From: Gemmatimonadota bacterium
GTDB taxonomy: Bacteria; Gemmatimonadota; Gemmatimonadetes; Gemmatimonadales; Gemmatimonadaceae
DNA: 12,311 nucleotides
Direction of reading: 5' to 3'
Assembly (NCBI GenBank): GCA_947457715.1
Contig: CANGXK010000034.1
Coordinates: 1-12,311, forward strand
Positions 8,601-12,311 of this stretch are shown piece by piece. The number at the start of each line of letters is the position of its first letter. Within the stretch, counting starts at the first letter, position 1. The notes under the pieces were generated by a model. That model ran no database searches and was not told where the DNA came from. It was given only the letters and a program-made list of their open reading frames with translations. Position numbers and translations under genes: made by a program.

Positions 8601-8926
8601 CCGCCAAAATATTTGTCGCTCATCGGCACCCACGTATTGCCGCCGTCGACCGTCTTGAAGACGCCCGAGCCGGTGGTGCCCATCCAGTATTCGTTGGGGC
8701 GGGCCACACTGCCGGCCACGGCCGCCGATCGGCCACCGCGGTAGGGACCGATCTCGCGCCACTTAATGGCCGATAGTGCACCGGTGTCGAACGGGGCAGC
8801 CAGTGGTGCTATTGCCGCAGGCCGTGCGGCAGCGCGGGCGACGGGACGGGCGGGCTGAGCAGCAACCGACGCATAGGGAATGAGGACGGCGGCGGCGAAG
8901 GCCAACCGTGGGCTAAATCGTTTCAC
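5651..8926 (-). CDS. Exported VPS10/sortilin-like Asp-box beta-propeller protein
   Basis: This 1091-residue protein is probably periplasmic, surface-exposed or secreted. A signal peptide (about 1-23, MKRFSPRLAFAAAVLIPYASVAA) precedes an Ala/Pro/Arg-rich linker. Eleven Asp-box motifs (S/T-x-D-x-G-x-T/S-W, two degenerate) begin near residues 92, 146, 197, 255, 305, 351, 392, 535, 602, 657 and 706, giving two large propeller modules joined around 400-530. Sortilin/VPS10 and GH74-type proteins share this repeat. I see no evidence for glycosidase activity. A Gly-rich linker (780-787) leads to a small Ig/FlgD-like beta domain (about 800-912), interrupted by an Ala/Gly/Arg tract (834-852), and a helical tail (about 925-1065). 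The only two cysteines, 423 and 433, probably form a disulfide. The chosen GTG is preceded by GGAGAG at 6 bp. An upstream ATG at 8959 would add 11 residues before the signal peptide. The role is unknown, perhaps polymer or protein binding. Confidence 0.93.
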   Translation of the reverse strand: MKRFSPRLAFAAAVLIPYASVAAQPARPVARAAARPAAIAPLAAPFDTGALSAIKWREIGPYRGGRSAAVAGSVARPNEYWMGTTGSGVFKTVDGGNTWVPMSDKYFGGTIGGIGVAPSNPDVVYVGGGEFTIRGNVSHGDGVWKTTDGGTTWTNIGLNDTRQISRVLVHPTNPEVAYVAAQGHAWGPNAERGVFRTKDGGKSWTKVLFRDDSTGAADLAMDPSNPNVLYAGFWQMHRKPWMLVSGGKGSGLFKSTDGGDSWTEITKHKGLPAGMWGNIGLTVSAANPQRIFALIEADEGGVYRSDDGGGTWARVNDERKLRQRAWYYSKIYADPKNPDVVYASNVQFQVSRDGGKTWSNINTPHGDSHNLWIAGDNSNRMIEANDGGANVSTDGAKTWTAQDFNTAQFYHVTTTNHFPYKICGAQQDNSTLCGPSRAAGGITIDMWQDAGGGESGFIAALPNNPDIVFAGSYGGYLTRKDMRTGLTRDINPWPLNPMGHSAIDSKYRMQWTFPIAVSPHDAKTIYVGSNVLFKTTNEGDSYTAISPDLSRNDPRTLGPSGGPITKDQTGVETYGTVFAMSESPVMKGVIWAGTDDGTVHVTRNGGTSWTNVTPALLKEREWARVSIIDASHFNAGTAYVAANRFQMDDQEPYLFKTTDFGKTWSRIDNSGKANGIPATEFTRVIREDDVRPGLLFAGTERGIYASLDDGATWFSLRRNMPIVPVHDLAIKEGDLIAATHGRSFYVIDDINVLRQLSAATIAERAHLFTPRAAYRINWSGGFGGGGSTSPVGANPPSGAIVYYWLKSPATKVTIEFKDSTGRTVRTFSSDTAGSGAAGAPAGGRRGVAADAAPTNTVGMNTFSWNLRESDATTFAGMIMWAGVTNGPLVLPGTYSVRLLVDGAPVAASKLLVKKDPRSDATPADLVAQYKMMMQIRDRTTDANDAVRTVRYVRSQAVSHSTQVGADSAKYAQLVKTLDAKISEMEAQVYQVKNQSGQDPLNYPIKVNNQIAALAGVVGSTEARPTKQSVVVFDTLSKELEVYLVELRKAYKDLLPPIDEILKKHGLPAIEVKAGDVQTPRRIGAEEEITGG

Positions 8927-8932
8927 GACATG

Positions 8933-8938
8933 CTCTCC
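8933..8938 (-). promoter_or_regulatory. Ribosome-binding site fixing the propeller-gene GTG start
   Basis: GGAGAG on the minus strand lies 6 bp before the GTG at 8926-8924. It is the best Shine-Dalgarno match in the window. It supports GTG at 8926 over the upstream in-frame ATG at 8959 and places the signal peptide directly at the N-terminus. Confidence 0.7.
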
Positions 8939-9030
8939 AGATACAGGGGACGGGGCCACAGCCTGCGACTATTGCTCCGCATTCCGCTGCTGGCAAGACT
9001 GGTTTTTCGGACAACGCGTCGCGGGGGTAT

Positions 9031-9130
9031 GCCGTCGGCTGTCGGCTCTCACGCTCTGGGCTGAGTGCTCTCGGCTCTCAGCCATGGGCTCTCAGCCATG
9101 GGCCATGGGCCATCGGCCATGGGCCATGGG
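9031..9130 (+). repeat. Degenerate 7-bp tandem repeat array, left arm (GCYNNNG units)
   Basis: From 9031 the sequence parses into 14 consecutive heptamers beginning GC (13 of them GCY followed by three variable bases and usually G). One extra C at 9052 is the only phase shift. Early units are variants such as GCCGTCG, GCTGTCG and GCTCTCA. From 9081 the array is dominated by GCCATGG (six exact copies, one GCCATCG). Seven is not a multiple of three, so the array cannot encode a regular peptide. It lies in the 414-bp divergent spacer between the propeller gene and the SPFH gene and faces an opposite-strand array (9166-9252). Confidence 0.85.
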
Positions 9131-9165
9131 TTTCCCACAACTTCAGTCGGAACTCTCTCCGTACC

Positions 9166-9252
9166 CCACGGCCCATGGCCCACGACCCATGGCCGAGAGC
9201 GGTCAGCCCGATCGCCCCAAGCCCCGAAAACCCACAGCCCAGAGTTCCCAGC
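9166..9252 (-). repeat. Degenerate 7-bp tandem repeat array, right arm, inverted relative to the left arm
   Basis: Read on the minus strand from 9252 down to 9166, the sequence again gives heptamers: GCTGGGA, ACTCTGG, GCTGTGG, GTTTTCG, GCTTGGG, GCGATCG, GCTGACC, GCTCTCG, GCCATGG, GTCGTGG, GCCATGG and GCCGTGG. Three small slips occur (2 bp at 9223-9224, 1 bp at 9208, and one non-GC unit). The inner five units (9166-9200) match the complement of 9074-9108 at 28 of 35 positions, so the two arrays can pair as a stem with a loop of 57 bp. The centre (9131-9165) is not repetitive. Confidence 0.75.
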
Positions 9253-9279
9253 CCCCCCGTGAAACCGCGAAACGCATCC

Positions 9280-9309
9280 TTGCGTACGGCGATACTGAAA
9301 CGATATCAC
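9280..9309 (+). promoter_or_regulatory. Candidate promoter of the SPFH gene
   Basis: TTGCGT (9280-9285) and TATCAC (9304-9309) are separated by 18 bp and lie about 30 bp upstream of the SPFH ATG, in the only AT-richer part of this spacer. Both hexamers are imperfect matches to sigma-70-type consensus, so this is a weak call. I found no convincing promoter for the opposite-strand propeller gene in the remaining part (8940-9030). Confidence 0.3.
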
Positions 9310-9340
9310 TTCAATACCACCCCTCCACGAGGCTCCCATC

Positions 9341-10210
9341 ATGTTTCGCGAAATCGAAGCCCGCCCTTCCCCTGGCCTGCTCATGGCCGTGCTGGTGTTC
9401 GCCACCCTCCTTGGCGGGACGTTCATGTTCTACCTCGGCGCCCGCTACGAAGACGGCCTGCATGCCATTGGCGGCATCCTCCTCCTCACCGCCGGCGTCC
9501 TCGCCACGCCCGGATTCTTCACCGTTGCCCCCAACGAAGGCAAAGTCCTCACGCTCTTCGGGAAGTACAAAGGCACCGCCAAGAACCCCGGCCTCTGGTT
9601 CACCAATCCGTTCATGACCAAGAAGGCCATCTCGCTCCGCATCCGGAACTTCGAGACCAATAAGCTCAAGGTGAACGACGCGCGCTCGAACCCCGTCGAG
9701 ATCGGCGCCATCGTCGTCTGGAAAGTGATCGACACCGCCGAAGCCAGCTTCGAGGTGAACGACTACGTGCAGTACGTCGCCGTGCAGAGCGAGTCGGCGG
9801 TGCGCGCGCTGGCGTCGTCCTATCCGTATGACCACCATGGCGATGACGCGATCGCGCTCAGCACGCACCCCATGGAAGTCTCTAAGGGGCTGCTCGAAGC
9901 GTTGCATGACCGGCTCGGCAAGGCGGGCGTCGAAGTGCTCGAAGCGCGCATCAGTCACCTGGCGTACGCCCCGGAAATCGCGGCCGCGATGCTGCAGCGG
10001 CAGCAGGCAAGCGCCATTGTCGCCGCCCGTCAAACAATCGTGGAAGGCGCCGTCGGCATGGTGGAGATGGCGCTCGACGCGCTGTCGGCCCGCCAGATCG
10101 TCACGCTCGACGACGAACGAAAAGCCGCGATGGTCAGCAATCTGCTCGTCGTGCTCTGTTCCGACCGGGCGGCGCAACCGGTGGTCAACACCGGGACGCT
10201 GTACTCCTGA
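9341..10210 (+). CDS. SPFH/band-7 (prohibitin/stomatin-like) membrane protein
   Basis: This 289-residue protein has two N-terminal membrane helices (about 13-33 and 42-62) followed by an SPFH domain (about 60-230). Visible features are [22 protein letters not shown] (58-79), [10 protein letters not shown] (82-91), SLRIRNFET (98-106) and [22 protein letters not shown] (110-131), a series typical of band-7 proteins. A helical stretch (180-255) with [21 protein letters not shown] follows. SPFH proteins form ring or cage-like oligomers at membranes and scaffold lipid domains or proteases. Which of these applies here is unknown. GAGG at 9329-9332 is 8 bp before the ATG, supporting this start. The next gene begins 18 bp downstream and encodes a ribbon-helix-helix protein, a pairing that I believe recurs in other bacteria. 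Confidence 0.92.
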   Translation: MFREIEARPSPGLLMAVLVFATLLGGTFMFYLGARYEDGLHAIGGILLLTAGVLATPGFFTVAPNEGKVLTLFGKYKGTAKNPGLWFTNPFMTKKAISLRIRNFETNKLKVNDARSNPVEIGAIVVWKVIDTAEASFEVNDYVQYVAVQSESAVRALASSYPYDHHGDDAIALSTHPMEVSKGLLEALHDRLGKAGVEVLEARISHLAYAPEIAAAMLQRQQASAIVAARQTIVEGAVGMVEMALDALSARQIVTLDDERKAAMVSNLLVVLCSDRAAQPVVNTGTLYS

Positions 10211-10228
10211 CCACGGGAACGGCGCATC

Positions 10229-10435
10229 ATGGCTGAACGCAAGTCATTCCTCATTCGCGTGGACCGTGATGTGCTCGACGCCGTCCAGCGTTGGGCCAAC
10301 GATGACCTGCGCAGTCTGAATGGGCAGATCGAGTTCCTGCTGCGGCACGCGCTCCGCGATGCCGGGCGCGTGTCGAAGCACGCGCCCGCCGACCGCAATA
10401 TCCCGGTCGACGATGTCGACCACGAGTCCTCTTAA
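10229..10435 (+). CDS. Arc-like ribbon-helix-helix small protein
   Basis: The protein has 68 residues. The N-terminal [38 protein letters not shown] (5-42) fits a ribbon-helix-helix fold: one beta strand (SFLIRV), helix A ([14 protein letters not shown]), a turn, and helix B ([17 protein letters not shown]). The S/N-x-Q-I-E-x-L-L segment is typical of the Arc/MetJ family, which binds DNA as dimers through the strand. The acidic tail (55-68) has no recognised motif. GGGA at 10215-10218 is 10 bp before the ATG. It sits 18 bp from the SPFH gene and 18 bp from the hydrolase, so an operon is likely. It may regulate this operon or work with the SPFH protein. No operator half-sites were identified. 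Confidence 0.85.
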   Translation: MAERKSFLIRVDRDVLDAVQRWANDDLRSLNGQIEFLLRHALRDAGRVSKHAPADRNIPVDDVDHESS

Positions 10436-10453
10436 CCCGCACCGAACGCCTCC

Positions 10454-12082
10454 ATGCTGCACGTCATCTTCAATCGTTCGCGCCGCGCCGGCGTGATCGC
10501 GCTGCTGCTCGCTGTGGTCGCGCTCGTGCTGGGCACGGTCCTCGCGACCACCGCCCGCGCGCAATTGGCCCCCGCCTACCACTTCGTGTATCTGCGCAGC
10601 ATCGATACCCTCGGCACCGAAATGGTCACGCCGGGGCCGTCGTCGATCGTGGGAATGCTCACCATGCGCGGCGCACCGGTGATTCGCTGGGAGCAGCAGC
10701 ATGTGAACAGCACCCCCGGTCGCCTCACGCTGTCCGTCTTCGCGCCGGGCGCACCGACCACCGGCCTGCCCACGCAGAACATCGTGGTGAACATGGTCGG
10801 CGACAGCGCCAAGCTCACCATCTCGGCGAACGGCACCACGAGTGAACAGGCGCTGCTGAGCGCGACCGGGGCCGTGGCGCTGGTGGGGAACTCGGTGCTG
10901 CATACGGCGCTGATGGCCGATCACGCGCGCGGCGCCAACAAGGCGTCACTGCCGGTCTTTCTCACCAACGGCGGCCGCACGATAACGGCGACGGTCACGC
11001 AGCAGGGCGATACCACCGTGTTCTCGATCGGTGGGATGGACGCACGCATTCTGTGGGACCCCAACGGCGGCCCGCGCGAGATCAATATCCCCGCGCAGAA
11101 TCTGCGCGTGGTGCGCACCACCGGCGCCGCGAGTGTCTCCAGCGCGCCCGCCACGATCGACTACGGCGCCCCGGCCAACGCGCCGTACACCGCCGAAGAC
11201 GTGGTCATTCCCACGACGCGCGGCTACACGCTGGCCGGCACCCTCACGCGGCCGAAGGGCCAAGGCAACGCCGCGGCGAAGATGCCCGCCGTCGTTACCA
11301 TCAGCGGCAGTGGCCCGCAGGACCGCGACTCGCGCATCAGCGTCGTGCCGAACTACGCGCCCTTCCGCGACATCGCCGACACCCTCGGCCGCCGCGGCAT
11401 TGCCGTACTGCGCTTCGACGATCGCGGCGTGGGCGCCAGCGGCGGCGCGGCGTCACGCGCGAACGCCACCAGCGCCGACTTCGCCGACGATGTCGCCTCG
11501 GCCGTCGCCTATCTGCGCACGCGTCGCGACATCGACGGCATGCGCATCGCCCTCGCCGGCCACAGCGAAGGCGGCTTCATCGCACCGATGGTCGCAGCCA
11601 AGGACCCCACCGTGCGCGCCATCGCCCTGCTGGCCGGCCCCGCGTACAACGGTCGTCGCGTCCTCGAATTCCAGAACGAGAACGCCATCAAGGCCGCCAC
11701 GCAGCTCACCGACACGCAGCGCGATTCGATTCGCCGCACCGTCCCGAAAGGCCTCGATTCCCTCGCCGCCGCCAACGCGTGGATGGGCTTCTTCATGAAG
11801 ACCGAACCGTCCGCCGCTCTGCGCCGTGTGAAGCAGCCCACGCTGGTGCTGCAAGGCGACACCGACCAGCAGGTCACCCCCGAACAGGCCGACTCGATCG
11901 TCACCATCCTCAAGGGCAGCGGCAACACGCGCGTGACCGTGCGCCGCTTCCCCGCCACCAACCACCTGTTCTTGGTCGATCCCTCCGGCGCGCCGGCGGG
12001 CTACACGTCGCTCAAGGACACGAAAATGCGGCGCGAGGTGCTGGGGGCGTTGGCGGATTGGGTGGTGCGGGTGATGAAGTGA
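10454..12082 (+). CDS. Exported alpha/beta-hydrolase with N-terminal beta domain
   Basis: This secreted or periplasmic serine hydrolase has 542 residues. The N-terminus (MLHVIFNRSRRAGVIALLLAVVALVLG..ATTARAQ) is a signal peptide, probably cleaved after ARA at residue 36. Residues about 40-240 form a beta-rich domain without a recognised motif. The hydrolase domain (about 248-540) shows ISGSGPQDRDSR (283-294, oxyanion region), RFDDRGVGAS (320-329), the nucleophile elbow GHSEGG with Ser371, an acid at Asp469 or Asp471 in QGDTDQQV, and His504 in ATNHLFL. The family includes esterases and acyl-peptidase-like enzymes. The substrate is unknown. There is no ribosome-binding site before the ATG, which lies 18 bp after the ribbon-helix-helix gene. 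The stop codon coincides with the first bases of a long inverted repeat. Confidence 0.93.
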   Translation: MLHVIFNRSRRAGVIALLLAVVALVLGTVLATTARAQLAPAYHFVYLRSIDTLGTEMVTPGPSSIVGMLTMRGAPVIRWEQQHVNSTPGRLTLSVFAPGAPTTGLPTQNIVVNMVGDSAKLTISANGTTSEQALLSATGAVALVGNSVLHTALMADHARGANKASLPVFLTNGGRTITATVTQQGDTTVFSIGGMDARILWDPNGGPREINIPAQNLRVVRTTGAASVSSAPATIDYGAPANAPYTAEDVVIPTTRGYTLAGTLTRPKGQGNAAAKMPAVVTISGSGPQDRDSRISVVPNYAPFRDIADTLGRRGIAVLRFDDRGVGASGGAASRANATSADFADDVASAVAYLRTRRDIDGMRIALAGHSEGGFIAPMVAAKDPTVRAIALLAGPAYNGRRVLEFQNENAIKAATQLTDTQRDSIRRTVPKGLDSLAAANAWMGFFMKTEPSAALRRVKQPTLVLQGDTDQQVTPEQADSIVTILKGSGNTRVTVRRFPATNHLFLVDPSGAPAGYTSLKDTKMRREVLGALADWVVRVMK

Positions 12083-12206
12083 ACTGCCAACGGCTTAGGG
12101 AGCAGGGAGGAGGGTATCGGGAAGGAGGAGGCAGGACAGCAGCGCCGTACACCTGCCCCCTCCCTCCTGACACCCTCCTCCCTGCCCCCTAAGCTGTTGG
12201 CAGTTC
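12081..12206. repeat. 126-bp inverted repeat (58-bp arms, 10-bp loop) with heptad rhythm
   Basis: Left arm 12081-12138 and right arm 12149-12206 are reverse complements at 49 of 58 positions. The outer 35 bp match at 33 positions, one of the two mismatches being a G-U pair in RNA. The loop is 12139-12148. From 12097 the left arm falls into heptamers (AGGGAGC, AGGGAGG, AGGGTAT, CGGGAAG, GAGGAGG, CAGGACA), mirrored by six heptamers in the right arm. The element starts inside the hydrolase stop codon. It could act as a transcription end or mRNA-stabilising hairpin, but no T-run follows, so it is not a standard intrinsic terminator. Confidence 0.85.
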
Positions 12207-12229
12207 AGGGTGCCCCCTAAGCTGTTGGC
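12183..12229 (+). repeat. Direct repeat of the inverted-repeat outer end (19 bp, period 28)
   Basis: TGCCCCCTAAGCTGTTGGC occurs exactly at 12183-12201 (the outer part of the right arm) and again at 12211-12229. The flanks also resemble each other (CAGTTC against CGTTTA). This is a partial extra copy of the end of the inverted repeat, consistent with duplication or repeated insertion of the same element. Confidence 0.85.
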
Positions 12230-12295
12230 CGTTTACGGGACCACCCGCCAGCACCCCACCACCACGGCGCGTTATTGTGTGTCTGCCGGTGTGCC

Positions 12296-12311
12296 ATGAC
12301 GCGCCCCCGGG
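12296..12311 (+). CDS. Possible start of a further gene, cut by the window end
   Basis: An ATG at 12296 begins the frame M-T-R-P-R before the window ends. TATTGT at 12273-12278 could be a -10 element. Nothing else supports it: no ribosome-binding site is present and only five codons are visible. The stretch 12230-12295 otherwise shows no feature. Confidence 0.2.

Noticed and set aside
7676..8776. A 366-codon open frame on the + strand
   Set aside because: It is antisense to the Asp-box repeats. The Arg/Ala/Val/His-rich product is the complement of repeated propeller codons and has no recognisable domain.
8940..9030. Promoter for the propeller gene (TTGCCA / CAATAG, 16-bp spacer on the minus strand)
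   Set aside because: The -35 looks fair but the -10 matches consensus at only two positions, so it is not reported as a feature.
9031..9252. CRISPR array or phage attachment site
   Set aside because: Units are 7 bp, contiguous and degenerate. There are no 25-40 bp repeats with unique spacers, no cas genes and no integrase.
9065..9262. Open frames through the GCCATGG array giving repeated MGH/PWAMG peptides
   Set aside because: The 7-bp unit shifts the reading frame at every repeat. The apparent peptide repeats are a by-product of the array, and third-position bias is absent.
11053..12192. A 379-codon open frame on the + strand overlapping the hydrolase
   Set aside because: It is an extremely Arg-rich out-of-frame reading of the hydrolase, whose signal peptide and catalytic motifs are in the other frame.
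12081..12206. Classical rho-independent terminator
   Set aside because: The stem is far too long and the sequence after it (CAGGGTGCC) has no T-run. The element is better described as an inverted repeat.

Overview
The window looks like an ordinary chromosomal segment of a high-GC, soil-type Gram-negative bacterium, most plausibly a member of Gemmatimonadota. That is an inference from composition and gene content: a large exported Asp-box/VPS10-type propeller protein, a plant/chlamydial-type enoyl-ACP reductase, and an SPFH gene followed by a ribbon-helix-helix gene. No sequence search was possible. No rRNA, tRNA, CRISPR, transposase or phage gene was seen.

Layout. At the left edge, on the + strand, is a threonylcarbamoyl-AMP synthase (Sua5/YrdC family, probably cut at its 5' end). 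It is followed by an enoyl-ACP reductase (FabI), a tiny hypothetical ORF, an SRPBCC/polyketide-cyclase-like membrane-anchored protein, a cytoplasmic hybrid histidine kinase (GAF, HisKA, HATPase, receiver) and an MFS transporter. These six share one direction with short gaps. The transporter runs tail to tail into a very large minus-strand gene for an exported protein with eleven Asp-box repeats, and the two coding ends overlap by 14 bp.

The divergent intergenic region at 8927-9340 holds the most striking non-coding structure. It is a degenerate 7-bp tandem repeat (pattern GCYNNNG) running rightward on the + strand, faced by a similar array written on the minus strand, so the whole can fold back on itself. 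To the right is a + strand cluster: an SPFH/band-7 membrane protein, a small ribbon-helix-helix protein and an exported alpha/beta hydrolase, with 18-bp gaps.

The hydrolase stop codon touches a second intergenic element, a 126-bp inverted repeat with 58-bp arms, a 10-bp loop and again an internal 7-bp rhythm. An extra partial copy of its outer end follows. The last bases may contain the start of another gene.

Functionally the window mixes housekeeping steps (tRNA t6A synthesis, fatty-acid elongation) with signalling, transport and envelope proteins. I see no defence or mobile system. The main novelty candidates are the two heptad-based inverted intergenic elements and the apparently leaderless fabI promoter.
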